Shown here piece after piece: positions 28,450 through 37,673 of a stretch of DNA of 64,000 bases. Below the pieces are notes generated by a model. That model was not told the DNA's origin. It searched no databases and saw nothing but the letters and a program-made list of their open reading frames with translations. Numbering within the stretch: position 1 is the first letter of the stretch; the number at the start of each line of letters is the position of its first letter. The position numbers and the translations under genes are program-made. The stretch lies in contig NZ_KB908227.1 of NCBI RefSeq assembly GCF_000382365.1, positions 1 through 64,000 on the forward strand, read 5' to 3'. Source of the stretch: Pannonibacter phragmitetus DSM 14782 (lineage in GTDB: Bacteria > Pseudomonadota > Alphaproteobacteria > Rhizobiales > Stappiaceae).

Positions 28450-29130
28450 TCAGGCGCTGGCCTGCTCCAGCGTGCGCACGGCAAATTCACCGCGCAATTC
28501 GCCGTAAACGGCCGCCTGCACCTGAATATGCGAACGCATCAGCCGCTCTGCCGCAGCCGTGTCCCCTGCCTCCAGAGCATTGAGGATATCCCGGTGCTCC
28601 TGCATGGAGGCGCGCAGCCGGTCTGCGGCCGAAAGCTGTGCCTGCCGGAAAGGCCTGAGGCGCCGCTGCATGGCACGCGTTTCTTCCGCCAGAAAACTGT
28701 TGCCGGAGGCATCGTAGATCAGGCCGTGAAAGATGGCGTTCTCGTCATAGTACTTGCGGAAGTCGCCGGCGGCGAAAGCCCGCTCGCACCCGTCCGCAGC
28801 CCGCCGGAGAAGCATCAGCTGAGCGGCCGTGATCCGGGCTGCTGCGAGACGGGCACACCAGGCCTCAAGCTCGGCCATGACCTCAAACATCTCCACCAGC
28901 CGCACGAAGTCGGGCTGGCGGACGAAGGCGCCGCGGTTGTGGATAAGTTCGACAAGGCCGGAGGCCGCCAGCAGCCGCAAGGCCTCGCGCAGCGGCGTGC
29001 GCGACACGCCAAACTCACGGGCCAGCGACACCTCGTCCAGCCTTTCGCCCTGGCTAAAACGCCCCTCGGCAATAAGACCTTCCAGCTGCTCGAAAATATG
29101 CTCTGCGGTTGGCAGTCTGACAGTGCTCAC
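28450..29130 (-). CDS. GntR-family transcriptional regulator, FCD type
   Basis: A 226-residue FadR/FCD regulator. The winged helix has SLAREFGVSRTPLREALRLL and LVELIHNRGAFVR, and a FCD ligand domain follows (FHGLIYDASGN, MQEHRDILNALEAGD). It is divergent from the dipeptide-type ABC operon and is probably its regulator. The start is GTG at 29130, with AAGGAGA 6 bases upstream; no ATG gives a family-like N-terminus. It is convergent with the neighbouring GntR gene (20-base gap). Confidence 0.92.
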   Translation of the reverse strand: MSTVRLPTAEHIFEQLEGLIAEGRFSQGERLDEVSLAREFGVSRTPLREALRLLAASGLVELIHNRGAFVRQPDFVRLVEMFEVMAELEAWCARLAAARITAAQLMLLRRAADGCERAFAAGDFRKYYDENAIFHGLIYDASGNSFLAEETRAMQRRLRPFRQAQLSAADRLRASMQEHRDILNALEAGDTAAAERLMRSHIQVQAAVYGELRGEFAVRTLEQASA

Positions 29131-29226
29131 AGCCGTTCTCCTTCTCCCGCAAATCTCTATGGCGGGAAGCCGGACTTCCCGCAAGGTCAAGACAGCGTAG
29201 CACCCGATTGCATGTAGAGTGTCATT

Positions 29227-29258
29227 TTTTGTGTACAAAATCAAAAAATCGCGTACGC
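29227..29258. promoter_or_regulatory. Two candidate GntR operators, centres 21 bp apart
   Basis: TTTTGT-GT-ACAAAA (29227-29240) is a 6-bp-armed dyad and GCGTACGC (29251-29258) a perfect palindrome. Both fit the GT...AC core of FadR-type sites. Their centres are 21 bp, two helical turns, apart in the spacer between the GntR gene and the ABC operon it should control. Confidence 0.55.
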
Positions 29259-29300
29259 TGACAATGTAACAAGCTCGAAACGGGCAAGAGGGGAAGATTG

Positions 29301-30815
29301 ATGAAGCTTTTGACGACTGCCGTGGCAGCGATCCTGCCTGCATGCCTGCTCTCCACCTCAGCACTCGCCGGAAAGGCGGACGATACACTCAATATTGCCT
29401 TCACGAAGGAAGTTGAGCACATCGATCCCTACTTCAACACAGCACGTGAAGGCCTGCTTCTGGCGACAGCGATCTGGGATGAACTGGTCTACCGCGATCA
29501 GGAGACCGGTGAATACAAGGGCGTTCTGGCCACCAGCTGGAGCTGGGTTGACGACAAGACGCTGGAACTGAAGCTGCGCGAAGGTGTCAAGTTCCACAAC
29601 GGCGAGGCATTCGATGCCGACGACGTCGTCTACACCCTGAATTACACCGTCGATCCGAAGAACGGCATCAAGGCCACCGCCAAGACCAGCTGGATCGATC
29701 ACGCTGAAAAGGTGGACCCGTACACGGTCCGCATCCACACCAAGGGCCCCTTCCCGGCCGCCCTCGAATATCTCGCCAATGGCGTGATAATTCACCCCAA
29801 CGAATATTACGCGGCCGTTGGCCCGGATGGCGTTGCCACCAAGCCGGTCGGCACAGGCCCCTACATGGTCACGTCCATGGACCCGGGCAAGCACTATGTG
29901 CTGAAGCGGTTTGATGACTATGTCGAAACGGCCAAGCCCAAGGCCTCCATCGGTACCGTCGATATCCGCACCGTTCCGGACACCAACACCCAGATGGCCG
30001 AGCTGTTCAGCGGCTCCGTTGACCTCGTCTGGGGCGTGCCGGCCGATCAGGCGGAAAAGATGGCGACGCTGGAGCAGTTCCAGATCATCAACGCCCCGAC
30101 CATGCGCGTAGGCTATCTGTCGATGGATGCCGCCGGCCGCTCCTCCCCCGGCACGCCGATGAAGGATGTGCGGGTGCGTCAGGCGCTCTATCACGCCATC
30201 AACCGTCAGGGGATCGTCGATGCGCTGCTGAAGGGCTCGTCGCAGGTGGTGGACAGCGCCTGTTCGCCCGTTCAGTTCGGCTGCGATCAGGACCTGCCGA
30301 CCTATGCCTATGATCCGGACAAGGCTCGCGCCCTTCTGGCAGAGGCAGGATATCCGAACGGCTTCGAGATGGACCTTTACGCCTACCGTGACCGCCCGCT
30401 CGCCGAAGCCATGATCGGCATGCTGGCTGGCGTGGGTATCAGGGCCAACCTCAACTACCTGCAATATTCGGCCCTGCGGGAAAAGCGCCTCAAGGGCGAG
30501 GTTGCGATCTCCTTCCAGACCTGGGGCTCGAATTCCATCGCCGATGTGTCAGCCATCGCCAGCCAGTTCTTCAAGATGCAGGGCGAGGATGATGCCCGTG
30601 ACGCGGAGCTTCAGGCCATCCTCGACAAGGGTGACTTCTCGGTGAATGACGACGAGCGCAAGGCCGCCTACAAGGAAGCCCTGACCTACATCGTCGACAA
30701 GGCCTACTGGGTGCCGCTGTGGACCTATTCGTCCAACTACGTGATGGGCCAGGACGTGTCCTTCACTCCCACCCCGGACGAGCTGGTACGGTTCAACGAG
30801 ATCAGCTGGAAATAA
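29301..30815 (+). CDS. ABC transporter, peptide-type substrate-binding protein (family 5)
   Basis: A 504-residue periplasmic binding protein with a signal peptide (KLLTTAVAAILPACLLSTSALA). The family 5 signature region is LREGVKFHNGEAFDADDVVYTL. GTGPYMV and VRQALYHAINRQGIVDALL follow, with EISWK at the end. It would bind a di/oligopeptide or related compound such as opines or glutathione. ATG at 29301 lies behind AGGGGAAG. First gene of a five-gene operon that ends in a peptidase. Confidence 0.93.
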   Translation: MKLLTTAVAAILPACLLSTSALAGKADDTLNIAFTKEVEHIDPYFNTAREGLLLATAIWDELVYRDQETGEYKGVLATSWSWVDDKTLELKLREGVKFHNGEAFDADDVVYTLNYTVDPKNGIKATAKTSWIDHAEKVDPYTVRIHTKGPFPAALEYLANGVIIHPNEYYAAVGPDGVATKPVGTGPYMVTSMDPGKHYVLKRFDDYVETAKPKASIGTVDIRTVPDTNTQMAELFSGSVDLVWGVPADQAEKMATLEQFQIINAPTMRVGYLSMDAAGRSSPGTPMKDVRVRQALYHAINRQGIVDALLKGSSQVVDSACSPVQFGCDQDLPTYAYDPDKARALLAEAGYPNGFEMDLYAYRDRPLAEAMIGMLAGVGIRANLNYLQYSALREKRLKGEVAISFQTWGSNSIADVSAIASQFFKMQGEDDARDAELQAILDKGDFSVNDDERKAAYKEALTYIVDKAYWVPLWTYSSNYVMGQDVSFTPTPDELVRFNEISWK

Positions 30816-30836
30816 GCTCCTGATCCGCCGGAGCCG

Positions 30837-30886
30837 GGTCCGCCCGGCTTCGGGCCGACCGTGCCTTCGCCCCCCCCCGGGCGAAG
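30837..30886 (+). other. Two tandem hairpins between binding-protein and permease genes
   Basis: GGTC-x-GCCCG (30837-30846) pairs with CGGGC-x-GACC (30851-30860). CTTCGCCC (30865-30872) pairs with GGGCGAAG (30879-30886) around an all-C loop. There is no T run, so these are more likely mRNA-stabilising or attenuating structures than a full terminator, keeping binding-protein mRNA in excess. Confidence 0.55.
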
Positions 30887-30949
30887 CTGCGCCAAGACAA
30901 GACCGGAGGCGGCAAGCCCGTCTCCCTTCCTTTTCATGCAGGCGGCAAG

Positions 30950-31867
30950 ATGCTCAAATTCATTCTCTCAAAACTCGGACTGGCGGCCCTTGTAGCGCTG
31001 ACGGTCTCCTTTTTCAGCTTCATGCTGCTGTTCATGGCAGGCGATCCGGCCATCGCCATCGCCGGTCATGAAGCCCCGCCGGAAGCCATTGCCGCCATCC
31101 GGGCCCAGTATGGCTTCGACAAGCCTTTGCTGACCCAATACGCCGAGTGGCTGATGCGGGCGCTCTCCGGCGATTTCGGCATGAGCTACTATTTCAAGGT
31201 GCCGGTGGCTGATCTCATTGCCGACCGGCTGCCCGTCACCTTCATCGTCGGCAGCCTGGGCATGAGCTTTGCCCTCATCGTTGCCATTCCGATGGGCGTC
31301 ATCGCCGCCGCCTTTCCGAACACGATCATCGACCGCATCGCCCTGACCATCGCCGTCGTCGGTCAGGCAATCCCGAGCTTCTGGTTCGCACTGATCCTGA
31401 TCGTCATCTTTGCCGTCAATCTCGGGGTCGTTCCGGCCTCCGGCACGCGCATGTGGACCGGTTACATCCTGCCCATGGTCGTGCTCGGCTATTACGCCAC
31501 ACCCGCCATCATGCGCCTGACCCGTGCAGGCATGCTGGAAGTGCTGAACGCCGATTACATCCGCACCGCCCGGGCAAAGGGCCTCAACTGGCGCATCATC
31601 ATGTTCAAACATGCGCTGCGCAACGCCATCATCCCGGTCGTCAGCCTCGCCGCCGTACAGCTTGGGTTCATGTTCGGCGGTTCGGTGATCGTGGAAACCA
31701 TCTTCGCGCTGCATGGCGCCGGGTATCTCGCCTGGGAATCCATCTCCCGCAACGACCTGCCGACCCTGCAGGCGCTCATCCTGATCTTTGCGATGCTCTA
31801 CATCGTCTTCACCTTCCTGGCCGATGTGCTGAATGCCTGGCTGGACCCGCGGCTGAGGAGCGCCTGA
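30950..31867 (+). CDS. ABC transporter permease, DppB type
   Basis: A 305-residue inner-membrane permease with six helices. The N-terminal LSKLGLAALVALTVSFFSFML and AQYGFDKPLLTQYAEWL segments are typical. The EAA loop is ADYIRTARAKGLNWRIIMFKHALRNA (in part), which docks on the ATPase. It forms a heterodimer with the next gene's product. Confidence 0.94.
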   Translation: MLKFILSKLGLAALVALTVSFFSFMLLFMAGDPAIAIAGHEAPPEAIAAIRAQYGFDKPLLTQYAEWLMRALSGDFGMSYYFKVPVADLIADRLPVTFIVGSLGMSFALIVAIPMGVIAAAFPNTIIDRIALTIAVVGQAIPSFWFALILIVIFAVNLGVVPASGTRMWTGYILPMVVLGYYATPAIMRLTRAGMLEVLNADYIRTARAKGLNWRIIMFKHALRNAIIPVVSLAAVQLGFMFGGSVIVETIFALHGAGYLAWESISRNDLPTLQALILIFAMLYIVFTFLADVLNAWLDPRLRSA

Positions 31868-31868
31868 C

Positions 31869-32771
31869 ATGAGCACACCGTCTTCAACCCCGGCCACAGT
31901 TGCACCACGCGTTGCGCTTTCGCCCTCACGCCAGATCCTGCGCAGGGCCTTCCGCCACAAGGGCTTTCTCATCGGCTTCATCATCGTCGCCTTTACGGCC
32001 GCCGTAGCGCTGCTGGCACCGGTCCTTGCCCCGCATGATCCCTATCATCAGGATCTTCTGATGCGCATGAAGCCGCCCGTCTTCATGGGGGGCACCTGGG
32101 ACCATATTCTGGGCACCGACCAGCTCGGCCGCGACTATCTCTCCCGCCTCATCTATGGCGCCCGCATTTCGCTGCTGATCGGCCTTGTGGCTGCGATGAT
32201 CTCCGCCGTCATTGGCACTACGCTGGGCGTGCTTGCCGGTTATTTCGGCGGCCGCGTCGATGCGGTGGTGATGTTCATCCTGTCCGTGCGCCTCGCCCTT
32301 CCGGCCACGCTGGTGGCGCTGGCGGTGGTGGCCATTTTCGGCGGCTCGCTGCAGGTGGTGGTCACCGTACTCGGCCTGCTGCTGTGGGACCGCTTCGCCG
32401 TGGTCATGCGCGCCGCCACCATGCAGGTGCGGCAGATGGACTACATCTCTGCCGCCGAAGTGCTGGGCGCCAGCCTGCCGCGTATCCTGTGGAAGGATGT
32501 GCTGCCCAACGTGATGAATGCGCTGATCGTCGTCATCACGCTGGAAATGGCCCATGCCATCATTCTGGAAGCCGCCCTCTCCTTCCTCGGCCTCGGCGTG
32601 CAGCCGCCGCTGCCGTCCTGGGGGCTGATGATCTCAGAAGGCCGTCCCATGATCCTGTTCGAGAGCTGGCTGATCACCATCCCCGGCATCGCCCTCTTCG
32701 CCCTTGTTCTCGGTATCAACGTGCTGGGCGATGGCATCCGCGACATCACCGCGCCTGAAGGGAGAAACTGA
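31869..32771 (+). CDS. ABC transporter permease, DppC type
   Basis: A 300-residue permease. It has the N-terminal OppC-like region (FRHKGFLIGFIIVAF), HILGTDQLGRDYLSRLIYGAR, the EAA loop ISAAEVLGASLPRILWKDVLPNV (in part), and LSFLGLGVQPPLPSWGLMI. It starts one base after the DppB-type stop, and its own stop overlaps the ATPase start (TGATG). Confidence 0.94.
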   Translation: MSTPSSTPATVAPRVALSPSRQILRRAFRHKGFLIGFIIVAFTAAVALLAPVLAPHDPYHQDLLMRMKPPVFMGGTWDHILGTDQLGRDYLSRLIYGARISLLIGLVAAMISAVIGTTLGVLAGYFGGRVDAVVMFILSVRLALPATLVALAVVAIFGGSLQVVVTVLGLLLWDRFAVVMRAATMQVRQMDYISAAEVLGASLPRILWKDVLPNVMNALIVVITLEMAHAIILEAALSFLGLGVQPPLPSWGLMISEGRPMILFESWLITIPGIALFALVLGINVLGDGIRDITAPEGRN

Positions 32772-34441
32772 TGACCATGACCGGCAACACCGTTCTGTCC
32801 ATCAAGGGCCTGACCATCGACCTGCCGGAAGGCGGCGACCGGCCCCATGCGGTGGAAAATCTCTCCGTCGAAATCCGCGAGAACGAGATCCTCTGCATCG
32901 TCGGAGAGTCTGGCTCGGGCAAGTCGATCACGTCCTTTGCCGCCATGGGGCTGTTGCCCAAGGCGCTGAAGCCATCGGCCGGAGAGATCTGGTTCGAGGG
33001 CAAGGATCTGCTCAAGCTGTCCCCGCGCGAGCACATGCAATTGCGCGGCAACCGCATGGGCATGATCTTCCAGGAGCCGATGAGCGCGCTCAACCCGTGC
33101 TACACGGTGGGAGAGCAGATCGAGGAAGTCTTCCGCGCCCACACCACCATGCCCCGCGCCGAGCAGAAGGCCCGCACGATCGCGCTGCTGACGGAAGTGC
33201 GCCTGCCCGATCCGGAGCGGATCTATCATGCCTATCCGCACCAGCTCTCCGGCGGCCAGCGCCAGCGCATCGTCATCGCCATGGCGCTGGCCATGGAGCC
33301 GCGCCTGCTGATCGCCGACGAGCCAACGACGGCACTGGACGTGACGACGCAGGCGCAGATCCTGAGCATGTTCAAGCAGCTGAAGGAAACCCACAAGGCC
33401 GGCATCCTCTTCGTCACCCATGACTTCGACGTGGTAGCGGAACTGGCCGACCGTGTGGTGGTGATGCAGAAGGGCATTGTCGTCGAGCAGGGCACGGCAG
33501 ACGAGGTGCTGAACCGGCCGAAACATCCCTACACCCGCATGCTCATCGACGCGGTGCCACGCAAGCACAGCGGCAAGGGCGGGCCGGAAACCGGCAAGCC
33601 CGTGGCTCTCAAGGTCGCCGGCATCGAAAAGACCTTCCGCTCCCCGCGCAGCCTGTTCAAGCCCGCAAGAACGGTCCATGCGGTGCGGCCCATCGATTTC
33701 GAGGTTCTGCAGGGTCAGACCCTCGGCATTGTCGGCGAGTCCGGATCGGGCAAGACCACACTGGTGCGCTGCCTGATGGGTCTGGAAGAGCCGGATGAAG
33801 GCTCGGTCTACATCGGCAACGAGCGGCTGGACATTACGACAGCCGCGGGCCGCCGCGCCTTCCGCCGCCACATCCAGATTGTCTTCCAGGACCCTTACGG
33901 CTCGCTGAACCCGCGCCGCAAGATCGGCGACCTACTGCTCGAAGGCCCCACCAACTTCGGCGTGCCGCGTGCGCAGGCGATGGAAAAGGCGAAGGAGCTG
34001 CTCAGGATCGTCCGGCTGGAACAGGATGCCCTCGACCGCTATCCGTCCCAGTTCTCCGGCGGTCAGCGCCAGCGCATTTCCATCGCCCGGGCGCTGATGG
34101 TCGATCCGAAGATCCTGATTGCCGACGAGGCCGTCTCGGCGCTTGATGTATCGGTTCAGAAGGACGTTCTCAAACTATTGGCGGATATCAAGAAAAAGGT
34201 CGGCCTGACGATCCTCTTCATCACCCACGACCTGCGGGTGGCGGCCGAGATTTCCGACCATATCCTCGTGATGCAGAAAGGCGTCGCGGTGGAATATGGC
34301 ACGGTGGACGAGGTCTTCGGCAATCCGCAGAACGATTACACCCGCCAGCTTCTCTCCGCCATGCCCGGCCGTGGCTGGGAAGTGCCGGACATCGCCGCCC
34401 TTGGCCCCGCCATTCCGGCGGCGCAACCCATCCCAGCATGA
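32771..34441 (+). CDS. ABC transporter ATP-binding protein with two fused ATPase domains (DppD-DppF type)
   Basis: A 556-residue protein with two complete nucleotide-binding domains. The first has [24 protein letters not shown] and [12 protein letters not shown]. The second has [26 protein letters not shown] and [11 protein letters not shown]. It powers uptake by the two permeases. The fusion replaces separate DppD and DppF genes, a common arrangement in this family. The stop overlaps the M20 peptidase start by 4 bases. Confidence 0.95.
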   Translation: MTMTGNTVLSIKGLTIDLPEGGDRPHAVENLSVEIRENEILCIVGESGSGKSITSFAAMGLLPKALKPSAGEIWFEGKDLLKLSPREHMQLRGNRMGMIFQEPMSALNPCYTVGEQIEEVFRAHTTMPRAEQKARTIALLTEVRLPDPERIYHAYPHQLSGGQRQRIVIAMALAMEPRLLIADEPTTALDVTTQAQILSMFKQLKETHKAGILFVTHDFDVVAELADRVVVMQKGIVVEQGTADEVLNRPKHPYTRMLIDAVPRKHSGKGGPETGKPVALKVAGIEKTFRSPRSLFKPARTVHAVRPIDFEVLQGQTLGIVGESGSGKTTLVRCLMGLEEPDEGSVYIGNERLDITTAAGRRAFRRHIQIVFQDPYGSLNPRRKIGDLLLEGPTNFGVPRAQAMEKAKELLRIVRLEQDALDRYPSQFSGGQRQRISIARALMVDPKILIADEAVSALDVSVQKDVLKLLADIKKKVGLTILFITHDLRVAAEISDHILVMQKGVAVEYGTVDEVFGNPQNDYTRQLLSAMPGRGWEVPDIAALGPAIPAAQPIPA

Positions 34442-35838
34442 GCATTTCAGACATGACCACACGACAGGACCTCATCGCCGCCGCCTCCCGCTATGTCACG
34501 GAAGGCGGGCTGGAAACCGATCTCGCCCGGCTTGTGGCGCACAAGTCCGTCAGCCAGTCCGAAGGCACGCCGGAAGACCTGATGGCCTATCTCACCGGCG
34601 AAATGCAGCCGATGCTGACCGCCATGGGCTTTGACGTGGCCATCCATGCCAACCCGCGTCCGGGCGGCGCGCCGCTGCTGACGGGTATGCGCATCGAGGA
34701 TCCCGCGCTGCCCACCGTGCTGGTCTATGGCCACGGCGATGTGTGCAATGGCGAGTCGCACCGCTGGCGCGAGGGCCTCTCTCCCTTCGTGCTGACCCGC
34801 GAGGATGACAAGCTTTACGGGCGCGGCACCGCCGACAACAAGGTGCAGCATCTGATCAACCTGAAGGCCATGGAACTGATCCTCAAGGAAAACGGCCGCC
34901 TCGGCTTCAATGCCAAGGTCATCATCGAGATGGCCGAAGAGACCGGCTCCTATGGGTTGAGGGATTTCTTCGAGGAGAAGAAGGATCTGCTCGCCTCGGA
35001 CGTGCTCATCGCCTCGGACGGCCCGCGCCTCGCCGCTGACACGCCGACCATGTTCATGGGCTCGCGCGGTGGCATGGGCATCGATCTCACCGTGGATCTG
35101 CGCCCCTCGGACCATCACTCCGGCAATTTCGGCGGGCTGCTGGCGGATCCGGCGATCATCCTCGCCCACGCCATTGCCTCGATCACCGACAAACGCGGCC
35201 AGATCCGCATCAAGGAATGGCTGCCGGACAGCCTGACACCCGACATCCGCGCCGCCCTCAAGGATCTGCCGCCCCGGCGCCATGATGCGGACTGGGGACA
35301 GGAAGACCTGACGCCATCGGAGCGCGTCTTCGGCTGGAATTCCGTTGCCGTGCTCGCCATGGCCAACGGCAACATCGATGCCCCGCAGAATGCCATCTCC
35401 GGCAAGGCACGGGCGACGATCCAGTTGCGCTTTGTGGTCGGCACCGATGTGGAGGGCGTCATCCCTGCCCTGCGCCGGCATCTGGACAGGGAAGGCTTCC
35501 CGCAGGTCGCCGTGAAGCCTTCGCGCGGCGAAGCCTTCCGCGCCACGCGCTTCCCGCCGGATCACCCCTGGGTCAAGTTCGTGGAACAGTCGCTGGCGGA
35601 AACGGCCGGCAAGAATCCGCATGTGCTGCCGAACCTCGCCGGTTCCCTGCCCAATGATGCCTTCACCGAGATCCTCGGCCTGCCGACCATCTGGGTGCCC
35701 CATTCCCACGCCGAATGCGGCCAGCACGGCCCCAACGAGCACGTGCTGCTGCCGGTGATGGAAGAAGGCATGCGCCTGATGACCGGGCTGTTCCTGGACA
35801 TCGCGGAAAAAGGCCAATCCCTGCCGCGCCGGAGGTGA
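34438..35838 (+). CDS. M20-family metallopeptidase (dipeptidase-like)
   Basis: A 466-residue zinc peptidase. Metal ligands are seen in VYGHGDVCNGESHRW, LYGRGTADNK, and the catalytic Glu-Glu in IEMAEETGSYG. A dimerisation insert and a C-terminal PHSHAECGQHGPNEH segment supplying the last His follow. Translationally coupled to the transporter, it probably hydrolyses the imported peptide or N-acyl amino acid in the cytoplasm. It resembles the long (460-480 residue) M20 dipeptidases rather than ArgE or DapE. Confidence 0.92.
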   Translation: MSISDMTTRQDLIAAASRYVTEGGLETDLARLVAHKSVSQSEGTPEDLMAYLTGEMQPMLTAMGFDVAIHANPRPGGAPLLTGMRIEDPALPTVLVYGHGDVCNGESHRWREGLSPFVLTREDDKLYGRGTADNKVQHLINLKAMELILKENGRLGFNAKVIIEMAEETGSYGLRDFFEEKKDLLASDVLIASDGPRLAADTPTMFMGSRGGMGIDLTVDLRPSDHHSGNFGGLLADPAIILAHAIASITDKRGQIRIKEWLPDSLTPDIRAALKDLPPRRHDADWGQEDLTPSERVFGWNSVAVLAMANGNIDAPQNAISGKARATIQLRFVVGTDVEGVIPALRRHLDREGFPQVAVKPSRGEAFRATRFPPDHPWVKFVEQSLAETAGKNPHVLPNLAGSLPNDAFTEILGLPTIWVPHSHAECGQHGPNEHVLLPVMEEGMRLMTGLFLDIAEKGQSLPRRR

Positions 35839-35903
35839 GAGGGGACAAGGTTTCAAGGGGCTGGGCTAAAGGGGCACAATCCTCAGTGCACGCCCCCCGC
35901 CGC

Positions 35904-36117
35904 GCCGTCCCGGCCTCTGTGCCGGGACCTGTCATGGACGCACGATCCTGAAGAAATTAGCGCGACCCGCAACCTCTTTGCCGTCATCCCCGCGCAGGCG
36001 GGGATCCAGTAACCCCGGTATCAGCCATCTCCCTTTCCGGGCGTACTGGAACCCGGTATTGCGCGCTGCGCGCCAAACCGGATGACACTCCGGGCTCGCG
36101 CAGTCACGCTTGCGTGA
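35904..36117. repeat. Composite intergenic repeats
   Basis: Three units fill the 402-base gap 35839-36240. 35904-35944 is a half copy of the 4541-4713 element (GTCCCGGCCTCTGTGCCGGGAC hairpin region). 35983-36086 is a 104-bp unit bounded by GTCATCC and GGATGAC, with an inner CCCCGC/GCGGGG stem and ATCCAGTA/TACTGGAA arms. 36104-36117 is a TCACGC-TT-GCGTGA hairpin. I see no gene in the gap. Confidence 0.7.
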
Positions 36118-36240
36118 GCCTCCGGCCCATTCCCGGCCTCCCTTGTTGGTTCTCCCGATCCCCTGCCCCATATGCGGGTGACGCCCCGGGCGGCCTAGGC
36201 TGCCCGGGGCTACCCCTTGTTCAAGCTGCGGAGATCCTTG

Positions 36241-37365
36241 ATGCCCCTGTCACGCCTCTTCCCCCTTGGTCTTGCCGCCCTCATGGCGGGCGCCGCACCT
36301 GCTGCCATTGCGCAGGAAACCGTCCGCTCCAAAGCCGCAGATTTCAGGATCGTGGAAGTCGCCACGGATCTGGAGCATCCCTGGGGCCTTGCCTTCCTGC
36401 CCGATGGGCGGATGCTCGTCACCGAGCGGCCGGGACGGCTGCGGATCGTGGGTGCCGATGGCAGCCTGAGCGCGCCGCTGACCGGCCTGCCGGAGATCTA
36501 CGACAGCGGCCAGGGCGGGTTGCTGGATGTGATCCTCGATCCGGATTTTGCTTCGAACAGCACCATCTACTTCTCCTATTCCACGCCGGTGGAGCGGCGC
36601 GGCACCACGCGCATTGCCAAGGCAAAACTGACGGATACAGGGCTGGAGGACGTGACCGTCCTCTTCACCGCGACGACGCCGGGCTCGAACGGACGCCATT
36701 TCGGCTCCCGGCTCGTCATCGGGACAGACGGCTATCTTTACGCCAGCATCGGCGACCATGGTGCAGACGATACGGCGCAGGATCTGTCGCTGCACTCGGG
36801 CAAGATCATCCGCATCACGAAGGATGGCGCGCCTGCACCGGATAACCCGTTCCTCGGCACCGCTGGCGCGCTGCCGGAAATCTACACCTATGGCAACCGC
36901 AATCCGCAGGGCATGACGCTGACGCCAGACGGTGAGATCTGGGCCAACGAGCACGGGCCGCGCGGCGGCGATGAAGTGAATGTCATCAAGGCCGGGCTCA
37001 ACTTCGGCTGGCCGGAAACCACCCACGGCCGCGCCTATTCCGGCCTTCCCATGGGCGAAGGGCCGGAGAAGGAAGGCGTGACGCCGCCGATCCAGGTCTA
37101 TGTGCCCTCCATCGCCCCATCCGGCATGGCCTTCTATCAGGGCGATGCCTTCAAGGGCTGGCAGGGGGACCTGTTCATGGGCGCTCTCGCGCTGACCCAT
37201 CTCAACCGGCTCGACATGGAAGACGGGAAGATCGTGGGCGAGGAGCGGCTGCTGGAAGACAAGGGCTGGCGCATCCGCGACGTGCGGACAGGCCCGGACG
37301 GCTTCCTCTATCTCCTGACGGATGCGGAAGACGGCAAGCTGGTGCGGCTGGAACCGGCAGGCTGA
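36241..37365 (+). CDS. PQQ-dependent sugar dehydrogenase family protein (soluble aldose type)
   Basis: A 374-residue periplasmic six-bladed propeller with a signal peptide (LFPLGLAALMAGAAPAAIA). Family motifs: LEHPWGLAFLPDGRMLVTER, GSNGRHFGSRL with the probable catalytic His, YGNRNPQGM, IWANEHGPRGGDEVN and NFGWP. Relatives oxidise aldose sugars using pyrroloquinoline quinone and calcium. No PQQ synthesis genes occur in the window, so the cofactor may come from elsewhere. ATG 36241 has GGAG 7 bases upstream. It ends 2 bases from the convergent lipoprotein gene. Confidence 0.9.
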   Translation: MPLSRLFPLGLAALMAGAAPAAIAQETVRSKAADFRIVEVATDLEHPWGLAFLPDGRMLVTERPGRLRIVGADGSLSAPLTGLPEIYDSGQGGLLDVILDPDFASNSTIYFSYSTPVERRGTTRIAKAKLTDTGLEDVTVLFTATTPGSNGRHFGSRLVIGTDGYLYASIGDHGADDTAQDLSLHSGKIIRITKDGAPAPDNPFLGTAGALPEIYTYGNRNPQGMTLTPDGEIWANEHGPRGGDEVNVIKAGLNFGWPETTHGRAYSGLPMGEGPEKEGVTPPIQVYVPSIAPSGMAFYQGDAFKGWQGDLFMGALALTHLNRLDMEDGKIVGEERLLEDKGWRIRDVRTGPDGFLYLLTDAEDGKLVRLEPAG

Positions 37366-37367
37366 AC

Positions 37368-37595
37368 TCAGTAACCGCCAGCCGAACGCCCATCGATGGT
37401 CACCCGGCTGGCGGTCACGCCATCGGGCCCCGTTGAAAGCCCGGCAGCACCGCCGCGCACCTGCGTGCCATTTTCCGGGCTGGATGTGATCACTGCACCG
37501 CCAACGCCGACCGAGGCGCAGCCTGCCGGAACAAGGGCTGCGGCCAGCACGGCCGCAAGAGCAAAGGCGCGGGAGGGATCTGGAACAAGGCGCAT
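37368..37595 (-). CDS. Small lipoprotein of unknown function
   Basis: A 75-residue precursor with a hydrophobic leader and lipobox VPAG-Cys near residue 26 (ALAAVLAAALVPAGC). The mature part of about 50 residues is rich in Gly and Ser, and I do not recognise it. ATG 37595 has AGGAAG about 8 bases upstream. It lies 78 bases downstream of hmuV on the same strand, possibly a separate or read-through transcript. Confidence 0.65.
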   Translation of the reverse strand: MRLVPDPSRAFALAAVLAAALVPAGCASVGVGGAVITSSPENGTQVRGGAAGLSTGPDGVTASRVTIDGRSAGGY

Positions 37596-37673
37596 GACGG
37601 TGCTTCCTGCATCTGAAATGGCTCGATCTGCCGCCTCACAAGCCGGATACGGCCGGAGACGCACAGATCGTCT

